Shown piece by piece: positions 24,061-33,710 of a DNA stretch of 64,000 nucleotides. The notes below the pieces were generated by a model. It had not been told where the DNA came from. It made no database searches and worked only from the letters and a program-made list of their open reading frames with translations. A program made the translations under genes and the position numbers. Source of the DNA: Brachynemurus nebulosus. Lineage: Eukaryota; Arthropoda; Insecta; Neuroptera; Myrmeleontidae. The stretch spans positions 32,448,280 to 32,512,279 of the forward strand of contig JAPWDM010000008.1 in the NCBI GenBank assembly GCA_035578155.1, read 5' to 3'. Within the stretch, counting starts at the first letter, position 1. Every line of letters begins with the position of its first letter.

Positions 24061-25462
24061 TTCCCTTAAGAGACCCCAGGCAAATTTGTGAAAAATTTTA
24101 TAAAATATAATTTGTAGGTATTTTTTAAGATAAGAAAATGGAATGCCTTCGATATGAGACAATCTTTTTGAACCGTACCGTATATGTTTAGGTTTTAAAT
24201 GAATAAAAAGAATATATGGGGAAAAATATACAGGACAAGTTAAATAACGTATACATTTTTTCTATTTTATTCGTAGATACAGCGTGGAATTTTTTATTCT
24301 ATGATACCAACTGGAATCTCACAAATTAGCAGAGATACAAAATGGTGAGGTGACAAGAGTTCATGAATATAAATCCAGAGCTTACTATAGATATTTCGAG
24401 ATAACAAAATTTTCACTGTTTTGATAGGTACTAGTTTGACAGGGAAACTAAAAAGTAAAAAAATTATAAATAATTGATGTTCAATGAGGTGGTTTTCGGT
24501 AGTTACAGGAAAACTACAGGTTCTTTTTTGGCAACCTAATATTTATTCGTAGTTCTTGAAAAAGAAAATTAAATAGTATGGGGAACAGACAACATTTTAG
24601 TACAATATGGGACAATTCATACATTTCTTCGTTAGTACTAGCAAATGATAAAATTTAAATATACCTACATGAAAAAAGTTTAATTTGGTCTATTGACTGC
24701 TCACTGTATGAAACTCTAATTTTGTGAGCCCGATTCGCTCTTGACTTCGCTTTATACTTCTAAAATCGTCAAAGCATACGCACGGCACAAAAAACACACC
24801 CTGTATACGTCTGAAAACTAACGTAGGGTATATAAAAAGACAGAAACGCGTATTTAGCTAAAAAAATTTTTTTTTGCTCTGCTACATTTGTATACAGTCT
24901 GGACTGATATCATTCATTATGGACGGCCATTCGAAAAATTCTACCGTAACCGCTTTTTAATTCTCTCTTGGGCTTTATGTAAATATATAATTGTGATTTT
25001 TGACTAAGGTATATTTATTTGAATATGGAAAATCTGGTTCTTTTGCAATACTTTTACAACTATTTACAAATGTTTTTCTACTCCTGTTGAAGAACACACT
25101 CATTACATATCCGTTAACTGTAGAGAAAGTTAGACATTATTTAAAGGTATGGAGGAATGATCATTACTCAGTTGTATTCAATACTTTTCGACCAATGAAA
25201 TCACCGTATTAACCATATTTTATTCAATGGGCTTGCGGTCGTTTTGTGAATAATATATCTATAAATTTTAATTTCATATATAATGCGTAATAACGTGTAA
25301 GTAAGCAAAACAATTTGAATTTTATTTTGATCGTCTCCATAGATACATATACGAACATTTAACGAAATTTGAGATAGATAAAAAATTTTATTATTTTAAT
25401 TTAAAATTTATATTCAATTTTATTTAAATCAAAAAGGAAGTATAGTATTCTACTCGTTTACA
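24061..25462. other. anonymous AT-rich stretch
   Basis: No gene recognised. The 70-codon frame at 25000-25212 has no features. Confidence 0.4.
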
Positions 25463-25551
25463 ATGGCTATTACTGACTCAGATGCATTACGACACTCGCC
25501 TCGTAAACTCGACTCGTATCACAATTTCATCTTCGTGAGTAATAGCTATCA
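25463..25551. other. long imperfect stem-loop
   Basis: The arms GGCTATTACTGACTCAGATG... and ...CATCTTCGTGAGTAATAGCT pair imperfectly over about 33 bp around a loop containing CTCGTAAACTCG. It resembles a pre-miRNA or mini-MITE in shape. The apical CACTCGCC word also occurs in the hairpin at 32422-32520, so a dispersed foldback family is more likely than a miRNA. Confidence 0.4.
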
Positions 25552-25844
25552 TTACTAGCATATTGAATAATATACTATTTCTTCTATAGTGCTGCCACAA
25601 GCGGATAATTGTTTTAAAATCTTTGCTTTTAATGGGTTAGCCGGAGTTGCAGCCCCGGGGTCCGGGCTTGAGAAGGGGGGCTGCAGTTGTCGGTAGAGAT
25701 CCCGAGAAAAAAATTTAAGATCTTTTTTTTATTTACCACTTATTTTTTTAATAGGGAATTTTTTAAAATGCGATTTACACCACAAATCCAATTTTACGTA
25801 GTGGTCGGTGCAAATTTAAGGGGAAGTACGTAAAATCGGAAGAT

Positions 25845-26873
25845 CAGGGGCGTCGGTAAACTTTTGTTTTGGGGGGTTGGTAAATATTATTTATCTGAAT
25901 TTATTTAAAACAATATTATCTTAAGAGACAATTTACACTTAAAATTCGGTTGTGTAGACAAAGGAAATCGAATGTTATACTAATGAATATGAGTGACAAC
26001 TTTTAGAAAACTGTCCAAGAATCAACTTCACTATCGCATTCATCAGCGTAAAAGACGCCAAATAGCGGAAGCTGACAAAAATTCTAGAATATTCTACTCG
26101 TGAATTGGCAAAGATACCAAAAAACAAACTTCACTATTGAATTGCGCACTAAAAATTAGAATAAGCAGCGCATTTTTACAAAAATTCTAGAATGTTCTGT
26201 TCGTCAACTAACAAAGATATCGAAAAACCGATTGCACCATTTAATTGGTCATCGAATAAAAGACGGAATAGCACATTTTCATAAATGTTCTAGAATATTC
26301 TATTCGTCAGATAGCAAAAATTGTTTGTCAAAATCGGACATTTGGTTTACATTAGTTTAATTTCGGTTGGACAATTAAGTGGTGTAGTAGATTTTCCAAT
26401 ATCTTTGTTAGTTGACAAATAGAATATTCTAGAACATTTCTCAAAATATGTTATGTGGTCTCCTTTTTGGTACTCAATTCAATGGCAACGTTTGTTTTTG
26501 AATATCTTTGCTAGTTGACGAATAGAATATTCCAGAACATTTGTCAAACTGTGTAATTTGATCTCTTTTTCAATGGACAGTTAAATGGTACAATTGATTT
26601 TTTAATATCTTTGCTAGTTGACAAATAGAACATTCTAGAATTTTTGCCAAACTACACTGTTTAATCTCATTTTTAATGACCAATTCAACGGTGAAGTTTG
26701 CTTTTTGATATCTCTGCTAGTTGATGAGTAGAATATTCTAGAATTTTACGTTACTAATTTTACATTTGCATTTTGCATATTACGTATACAGAATATGTGC
26801 ATATATATCTTCAGTGAAATTTTAAAATTTTTAAAGGCTACGAGACCCTCAGACAATATTACCTACGGCCCTG
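25845..26873. mobile_element. CAGGG-ended foldback of mirrored 103-bp arrays
   Basis: The left end CAGGGGCGTCGGTAA mirrors the right end (reverse complement CAGGGCCGTAGGTAA), a hAT-like terminus. Inside, a 103-bp unit repeats in one orientation on the left (landmarks 26082, 26185, 26288, plus a degenerate unit near 25980) and in the opposite orientation on the right (26422, 26525, 26628, 26731). The switch is near 26360. No 8-bp target duplication is evident (CGGAAGAT versus ACTCGGGC). No coding capacity. Confidence 0.75.
26082..26743. promoter_or_regulatory. seven heat-shock-element consensus sites
   Basis: Each intact 103-bp unit holds GAAnnTTCnnGAA (or its complement): 26082-26094, 26185-26197, 26288-26300, 26422-26434, 26525-26537, 26628-26640 and 26731-26743. 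The three inverted pentamers are the canonical HSF trimer site. The copies differ only at the n positions (GAATATTCTAGAA, GAACATTCTAGAA, GAATATTCCAGAA). Actual HSF binding is inferred; a subterminal transposase site is an alternative. Confidence 0.5.
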
Positions 26874-27035
26874 ACTCGGGCTTGGTACATAAATTTTCAC
26901 CAACACAGACAAACAACAACATATCTGTGAGAGGGGAACCCCACTAAATCGCTGACGTCACTACGTAAAATCGGAGTACGTACCATTGGATGGCCACTGT
27001 ATTTTTGCGGCCCGACATTTTTCACCACAACCCTG

Positions 27036-28035
27036 ACACTTTAACCTTGATAGTATTTATTTATACAAAAAATATAATTATTTTCTCGGACACGTATTGA
27101 AAATTCCATTTTTTGAAAAGCATCTCCGTTGAAAATCAAAATTTATTATTTTTTAATGTTTTTTATCATTAAGTAAACAAGAAAGCAACACCCTCTCTCC
27201 TCTCCCCTAGCTGCTTATGTGAAAAGATGGACCGGTTTCTGCTCTTTCTATTGTCTGTACATTTTTGTTAGATATAATTTTTTTCTTTCTAAAAAAATTT
27301 ACAAACAGGTAATTTATTGTAATGTATTACTTGCTCGCTGTGTGTCTGCAAAAACGTCTGCAATCCCCCACTCCTGCCACCCGGGCGACGCCAACACAAA
27401 GGTTTTTCTTTTTTTTCTTCATTTTCATTTTAGTAGGTACAACAATCATTATTATTATAATCGTACCAGAAAATTATATTTACAAGATACGTGTATACGT
27501 GTATTTTAATACAGTTGCTGACAAAAGTATTTGAACGCCCAACTAAATGTTGGTAGTACATACAGCAACCTGATCTGAACCAGATTTGAAGTAGTATTAA
27601 TACAATACCGAACAACAGACTGAACTTAGAACGCGAATTACAATCTCATCAAAGCACATTTTTTAAAATATTCTAATAAAATTAAATATTTTGCTATCTT
27701 TTCTGCCTTTTCTTTTTCCTTCTTTTTTTCTTCTTTTTTATGAATTTCTTTCTTTCCCTCAAATTTCACTTATGTACTTCTGTCTTTCGGAAAACCTTCC
27801 AATAACTCTGAAACTAGTCAATCGCATCCACAGATGTGAAATCATTAAGCTTGTTCTTAAGAAATGAAATGTTTTTGATTCTATTAACCACTTTAGCGGA
27901 TACCCCGAGTCTCACTCGGGTCTGTAATTCTAACAACTGGCGGACACAACGAGTGACACTCGTCTTCATATCGGTAACTGTTTGTGCTGCCACCTATTGG
28001 AATAAAAAAAGAATACATTATAGAGAGTATGGAGA
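27036..28035. other. anonymous stretch with a Tc1-type end
   Basis: 27512-27540 reads CAGTTGCTGACAAAAGTATT then TGAACGCCC after a TA, a typical Tc1/mariner terminus, with no partner found. A hairpin CCGAGTCTCACTCGG lies near 27905. 27690-27760 is pyrimidine-rich. The frames at 27219-27615 are featureless. Confidence 0.4.
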
Positions 28036-28484
28036 GTAGATATAAGGAGGACTATCTTGTACGGAAAACAATAGAATAATAGTTCAAAAACTGTCCCGTT
28101 TTAAGTACTTAGTAACAGTTCAAAAACTCGCCAGAATAGCGCTAGTGTAGCAAAAGAGTATGAACTGAAATTTGTAGTTGTCGACGGGTGAAGTGTGCTG
28201 TTAAATAACCTACAAAAAAGTCGCTGTGAAACACGTTGAAAGTGATTCATAATTACGTGAACTTTTAATGTCTGTTAGTGATTTTAATGTTGTTGAGTTT
28301 TATAGAAATTTTTAAAATAATAAAACAATTATTATATTAAAAAATAACAATTACGTAACAACGTGGATGTTTTTCTCTCCCTGTTTACTTCTCTAAATTT
28401 ACACTTTTGATACAGTAGCACTGCCACTATTTACGCCTTTCTATGGACACTTTTTGATACAAAGATGGTCTTCCTTATATCTAC
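28036..28484. mobile_element. TIR element, about 450 bp
   Basis: The left end GTAGATATAAGGAGGACTAT mirrors the right end (reverse complement GTAGATATAAGGAAGACCAT). No transposase. The target duplication was not identified. Confidence 0.6.
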
Positions 28485-29042
28485 CGTCCATAATGAAGAG
28501 CTTTATTTATCCTAGAATCAAACCTTTTTAACAAAGTAATCTATAAGATGGTTAACTTGGATGGTATTTTTTTTGGTCAGTTTAAAATAAATTGATAATC
28601 CACTAAAGAGGTTAATAATTTTATTTTATTGTATGACGTTTTGTACATCTCAGGGATAGGTATTATGCAAATAAATAAATATTATTATTAATTATGTGAC
28701 TTAAGCGGAAAAATAGGCGGAAAAACTTAATTTTTTCTTATTACTATGAGAAACATTATTAGTATTTAATTTTTATGTTTTTTTTTTTTTTTTTTTTTCA
28801 GAGACCCTCATCTTCTTTATTATCACGTAAAAAGTTTTGAAATTTCGCAACAAGGTAAAAGTCTTAGCATACCTCCAATCGGCAATTGATTTATTTTTTC
28901 AAAATGGAGTCAGTGGTTTTGCGAGACTTGAAATGTACGTTAGTATTCATATGTTCATTCAACGTTCAGTTAAATTGAAAATTGAACTTTCAATTTCGTT
29001 TGATATGTATGACAAAATCATTATGTGATTAAAAAATTACCA
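28485..29042. repeat. AT-rich stretch with dispersed repeat, copy 2
   Basis: 28800-28945 is the second copy of the repeat at 23885-24060. It is preceded by a T22 homopolymer ending in CAG (28778-28801). The 63-codon frame at 28837-29028 is a translated repeat. Confidence 0.5.
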
Positions 29043-29110
29043 AAATGCATTGGCTGGAACTTGAACCCAGTCTTCTGGTAACTAGCAGCGTTCCATCAAA
29101 GAGAGTAATA
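29043..29110 (-). other. tRNA-like fragment (SINE or pseudogene)
   Basis: The minus strand reads GGGTTCAAGTTCCAGCC, a good B-box and T-arm, preceded by AGACT and CCAGAA in anticodon-arm position. There is no acceptor stem, so it is not a working tRNA gene. Confidence 0.4.
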
Positions 29111-29154
29111 TATGTGATTGAAAGGTTGTCAAACTGGAATTGCTCTCGAACAGG

Positions 29155-29226
29155 GAGCAGTGGCTTAGGGGATTTGGCGTTTGACTAGTTACAAAGAGAT
29201 CCTGGTTTCGAGGCCCGGCCGGTCCT
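29155..29226 (+). other. tRNA-like SINE head
   Basis: TGGCTTAGGGGA (A-box-like) and GGTTTCGAGGCCC (B-box-like with one extra T) have tRNA-like spacing. The unit is bracketed by GTGATTGAAA (about 29115) and TTTCAATCAC (about 29231). The acceptor stem does not close; I read it as a SINE remnant. Confidence 0.45.
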
Positions 29227-29246
29227 GTTTTTCAATCACCTACTTA

Positions 29247-29697
29247 TCTATACATATAATAAAACTGTAAATCTGTCTCTGTCTGTCTGTTCACGCATCA
29301 CGTAAAAACTACTGGACGGATTTTAATTAAATTTGGTGTGATGATAACTTATTACCTGGGTCAACATCTAAGATACTTTTTATTTCGGGAAAATGTCTCG
29401 TTCCCACGGGAAAATGGAAAAACTATTTTGACCATCTACATACATTACGCCAATTTACATATTTCATCAAAAATTTCATAACTATAGTAACCAAAATTGT
29501 AAATAAATTTTGTAGTTTGAAAATTTTTCTGAATTTTAAGTCAAAGAAAATGTTGCTAATTGTGTACCGAAAAATACAATAAATACACAATTGTCAATTT
29601 GGAGACAATTTAATGCATTTTGTGTTGCAAGAAACTACAAATTGGAAAAAGAAACTACTCAACGTTTCGCGTGAACAACGTCACGGGGTACGGCTAG
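29247..29697 (+). mobile_element. non-autonomous Helitron, 451 bp
   Basis: Starts TC (TCTATACATATAATAAAACT) after an A and ends CTAG before a T, the A/T target expected for Helitrons. A short hairpin CGTGA-ACAACG-TCACG (29670-29685) lies 8 nt before the CTAG. The 5' part carries CTGTCTCTGTCTGTCTGT, common in arthropod Helitron-like elements. No Rep/helicase. Confidence 0.7.
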
Positions 29698-30401
29698 TAA
29701 AAAATAAAAACGCAAAAGAAAGATTGTGCAACCTTATTGTTAACTTTCTTATTTAATTTTCCAAAATTCTGTTTATATTTTGTTGGCAATTTCTGTACGC
29801 ATTTGCACATCGAAACCAGTAGGTACTATCAACCAGAACAACTAAACAAAACGAATTTAAAAAAAGCATAACCTTAAAAAGTTTTTTGTACATTTTATTT
29901 CGTATTTCTCCCTTTTTTTATTTTAAATTATGAGTTTGTTTAAAAAAAATAAGTAGAAAATTATATACCTCTAGTAAATATAAGCACGCATTTAATTTTA
30001 TCGTACTCCCCGAATAGGGGAAAATATGATGGATGAGACAATTACATTGTATTGAATGCTATTATTATTTCAACTACTTGATTTGATATTACAGTTGATA
30101 ATAAAATGATTATACCAACCAGTCGATTGGTTGGTTAGTAGTTAAGTAGTTTTTTTTCTCTTTTTGTGTTTTTTTTTTCTTTTTAATGATGATAGATTGT
30201 CAGTTATGTACATAATTTATCAAATGGTAACTTTTATGTGCGCATATGTCTTGCTCGTGAATTTTTCTTTGTTAATTTAAATCGACAGGCGATATTAAAA
30301 TTGCATTAGTGATCAATATCCGTGAGGTTCCTATAGCTAATTTTAAAGCGGAAAGATCGATTTTGTCCTGTTATTTAAAATATGGTACCGAATGAGGTTT
30401 T
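29698..30401. other. anonymous AT-rich stretch
   Basis: No gene or repeat structure recognised. Confidence 0.4.
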
Positions 30402-31024
30402 ATAGTCCAGTCAAGTAAGGTCTGAAATGGCAATTTTTCTACCTCGGTCAAATTTGGCTGAAATATTCCTAGGCATACTAGATTTGACTAGGGATAGTTT
30501 TAAGGGGTGAACCCAGCGTCAGGGTGAAAAAAGGGTGAAATTGCTCCAAAAGCCATTTCTTCACATTTTTCGTGTAAACTATTACAGATATAGAGAAATG
30601 TTTCAAATAAAAGTTGCATAGAATGTTAAGATCTACAAAATTCGCGAAATCGCGAAGAATGGCTAAGGACTTTTTATTCTTAAATTTTGTTTAATAATTT
30701 TATGAAAAAAACAAAGATTTTAAACTTTAAATTGAGTTTTCGCGAAAGCTGCAATAGATACAAAAAAGTGTTTCGTACAAAAGTTGTAGATCTTAATATT
30801 CTCTACAACTTTTATTTGAAACATTTCTCTATATCTATAATAGTTTACGCGAAAAATGTGAAAAAATGGTTTTTGGAGCAATTTCACCCCTTTTTCACCC
30901 TGACGCTGGGTTCGCAACCCCCTTAAAACTATCCCTAGTCAAATCTAGTATGCCTAGGAATATTTCAGCCAAGTTTGAACGAGGTTGAAAAATTGCCATT
31001 TCAGGCCTTACTTGACTGGACTAT
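30402..31024. mobile_element. foldback element with arms of about 200 bp
   Basis: The left end ATAGTCCAGTCAAGTAAGG mirrors the right end. Arm similarity continues through blocks CTAGGCATACTAGATTTGAC, CCCAGCGTCAGGGTG and AGAGAAATGTTTCAAATAAA for 200 bp or more on each side. The 65-79-codon frames on both strands here are translated arms. Outer flanks end in TA-like dinucleotides; the target duplication is unresolved. Confidence 0.75.
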
Positions 31025-31915
31025 TAGTACATGTCGGAATTTTAACATCAGTAGTAGATTTGAACAAAATCAAGTTCGGAATCAGTCGTAGATCAATCGA
31101 AATTAATCAGTTGTATATGTACGGCAGTTTGAAATTTAGTAATCAGACCGATTAACCGACCGAGAAGCATGTCTGCCGATTTATCAACTTTCTAGCAGAA
31201 AGTTGTTGTAATCGGCTTAATTTTCGAAAATCTCAATTTTGTTTGTGTAGGTGTGTACTTATGTACGTAAGTTCATATGCGCGTAGAATTAATTCGTTTT
31301 ACATATCTCGAAAAAAATTGATATTAATTTCGGCCAAGACGAATTAACAAAATAATTTAAAAAAGGTAATAATTGCCGAAATTTTAAAATTTATGAATTG
31401 TCACCTATTTATCATTAAAAAAAAAAAAAAAAACTGATTTTGTCAGGAAAATGAGGTAAGGGAATTACATATACAATATCGCCTGCATAATAGGTTATAG
31501 ATAATATATACAATAACGGTATAGATTAATACGAACGAGTATATTGGGAAATGATAGACTCAGATGCAGAGGCTAACAATCGGGTTTTTTAAACGAAAAT
31601 GAAACGAAGTATATACTTACCGGGGAATTGGTAGTGTGAACCTCCCGAATCACGAACACACACTACAGCAATTCTTATAAAAATCTCCAGCTTTACTCTC
31701 AGCTTGATGAAATTCAGTAAAGTGATATTGAACACTGATTGTCTATTTCCAAAAAAACTGAATTCATTTCTCATTTCCGATCCCTTATAGAAAAATTTTA
31801 GTACATCTTGATGAGATTTTGTAAGTTTGGCCATTAAAATATAGGAAAAAGGTACTTTAGCTAGTATTTTATGTATCCAAGTGAACAAAACCATTTATAA
31901 ACTTGGATCAGAATT
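31025..31915. other. anonymous AT-rich stretch
   Basis: No gene recognised. The minus-strand 101-codon frame at 31589-31894 has no identifiable domain or codon signal. Confidence 0.4.
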
Positions 31916-31929
31916 AAAACAGAGACATT

Positions 31930-31958
31930 ATTGCTACACAAGCAATGGCCAGATTTTA

Positions 31959-31985
<27 letters not shown>
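31930..31985 (+). mobile_element. 56-bp retroposed insertion with poly(A)
   Basis: AAAACAGAGACATT occurs at 31916-31929 and again, unchanged, at 31986-31999, a 14-bp target duplication. The insertion is a perfect hairpin ATTGCT-ACACA-AGCAAT, then GGCCAGATTTTAAT and an A-run. TSD plus poly(A) is the signature of LINE-machinery insertion. The hairpin plus tail is probably just the 3' end of a LINE or SINE. Confidence 0.75.
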
Positions 31986-31989
<4 letters not shown>

Positions 31990-31999
31990 CAGAGACATT

Positions 32000-32875
32000 C
32001 ATAAGATCTTAATTTTTTCTTAATTTTTACTTTTTAGGATGAAAAACATTTTTTTCTTCTCCTACTATTGAAAGTAACATTTTGTGCACGGCTAACTATA
32101 TGTAAAATTTAATAATTGCCCACACCGTGCGCAAATAGTGTGAGAAACTATTTCGCACGGTTTAATATAATAAAAAAGTTGGCTATGTCGTTGATTTAAT
32201 ATGTAATCTATATATGTAAATAATTCTAAAAGTATACATATGTAAGTTGATTATTTATTATTGTTTCAATAGTTTCAAAGTATGCTTTGGCAAAAATTTG
32301 AACATCTTACCACTGGCATTATAAATTTAAAAAAATTTTTACTACTAAATTAAATTTTATTTTAATTATTTACGTTAAATTTTACGAAAAAAATGTGCTC
32401 GTAGAAAAAGTATAATGTAAAATACGTGGGAAAAGGTTGTTTCTCACTGACATGAATTGTTGCACTCGCCCTGCGGGCTCGCTTATATGCGTGAGAAATA
32501 AGCCTCTTCCCCCACTTATTGTACAATATACTATTTCAGTCACTTGGATCGTAAAGTGATATTTACATAGGAGGTAACTTGACATGTAAGTAACATCTAC
32601 CTTTCTCTTTTCTGGTTACTGTAGTTACAAAAATGAACAAATCATAAAAATTTAGGTATAGATACTTGTCTTCCTAGGCACGTAAGTAATCGCTTACCGG
32701 CAATTAGCAAATAGATTTTTCTATGAAAATAGTTGCTTATAGACGCCTACTGTTCGTTTTTACAAAAATTATATTTTTATAAAACTTTTTATTAATTTAC
32801 CTACAGTAGTTTAATCAGTTATAAAGTTAGCTTTGGCGTGAACGATTAACATTCGTCACACCCCTATTATTATTA
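32000..32875. other. AT-rich stretch with two strong hairpins
   Basis: 32125-32160 folds as CCGTGCG-c-AAATAGT, 7-nt loop, ACTATTTCGCACGG (14 bp with one bulge). 32422-32520 is a longer imperfect stem whose arms share GTTTCTCAC/GTGAGAAA and AAAAGG/CCTCTT and whose tip is GCCCTGCGGGC. No gene. The second is shaped like a pre-miRNA, but its GC-rich CACTCGCCC tip resembles the foldback at 25463. Confidence 0.45.
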
Positions 32876-33071
32876 TTTTTTTTTTTTTTTTTTTTTTGAT
32901 TAAAATTGGGGAACTGCTGCCGGTGGATGGCGCGGTCAGCAGCACCCGGCGGCATCGCCTACTAAGGGCATGCGCCGCCAAACACAGTAAAAATAAAAAC
33001 AACACGTAAAGACAGGAACACATAAATGCAATAGAGAACGGACAAACATACACATATAAAATCCAACGATG

Positions 33072-33569
33072 AGCCCTGCCATCCCAGGGCTTAAAAATAG
33101 CGGACAGTCCTTGGTGACGGCACGATAAGTACTAGACAAAGCGTCCCGTCACCAAGGCCTGAAGACCATCGCTGCGACTCCCCCCGAGGCGTAAAGTGCC
33201 TAGGGGTGGAGGAACCTGACTAGAAACACACAAACGACTAGAGATTTATATCACAATTTTATCACAGATAAAACTTATTACGTCACTGGGGAGCCACCGG
33301 CCCACCAGTGACGCAATAAGGAGTTAAAACAATACCGCTGTAGAGCCATAACAACAGGCCTACAGCGGCATAACAAGATATCACAGAAAGAAGAAACAAA
33401 TGATGTACCACCTCGGGTGTAAAGAGCCCTCGGTGGTACATCGTTAAAAAACAATAACGAAAACAAATAACAAGGTATAAATAACGAAGTACTACTAAGG
33501 GTGTAAAAGGCCCTTAGTGGCATAACAACAATACTAAAAGTACCCTGCCAGACCAGCTGGAGCAGGGTA
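33072..33569 (-). other. 3' UTR stem-loop series of the LINE
   Basis: Eight stems in 500 bp: 33072-33091 (7 bp), 33109-33157 (12 bp perfect), 33182-33206 (4+4), 33274-33320 (15 of 16), 33335-33368 (9+3), 33402-33442 (11+3), 33492-33520 (10 with one GU) and 33541-33569 (8+3). Linkers are A/C-rich on the plus strand. In element sense three stem tips read AGGCACTTTACGCCT, GGGCTCTTTACACCC and GGGCCTTTTACACCC. Two weaker stems follow at 32914-32942 and 32948-32979. Some LINE RTs recognise 3' UTR hairpins; a role here is inference. Confidence 0.75.
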
Positions 33570-33710
33570 TAGGCAATAAATAAATAAATAAATAAGACGC
33601 ACACAAAGCATTTTGAACACAAAATTAAATTAAAACAAAGCTAAAAATAAAGTTTAAAATATCGGGGGAGACAAAACGAGACGACTTGTAAAATCTGAGA
33701 TGTAAAGCCC

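Larger units (their letters stand above)
25634..27035. mobile_element. hAT-like MITE C, split by a nested insertion
   Basis: 25634-25775 matches MITE A from its GGGTAGCCGGGGTTGCAGCC block onward. The missing other end reappears at 27000-27035 (GCGGCCCGACATTTTTCACC..CCCTG). The intervening 1.2 kb is a later insertion. CGTAAAATCGGA/TACGTA words mark the junction zone on both sides (25795-25840 and 26960-26985). Confidence 0.6.

Noticed and set aside
28778..28801. T22 followed by CAG, resembling a 3' splice site
   Set aside because: Homopolymers are common here, and the following sequence is a dispersed repeat with no supporting exon.
29043..29226. tRNA genes
   Set aside because: B-box-like arms are good but neither strand closes an acceptor stem; the B-box on the plus strand has an extra T. 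Treated as SINE or pseudogene.
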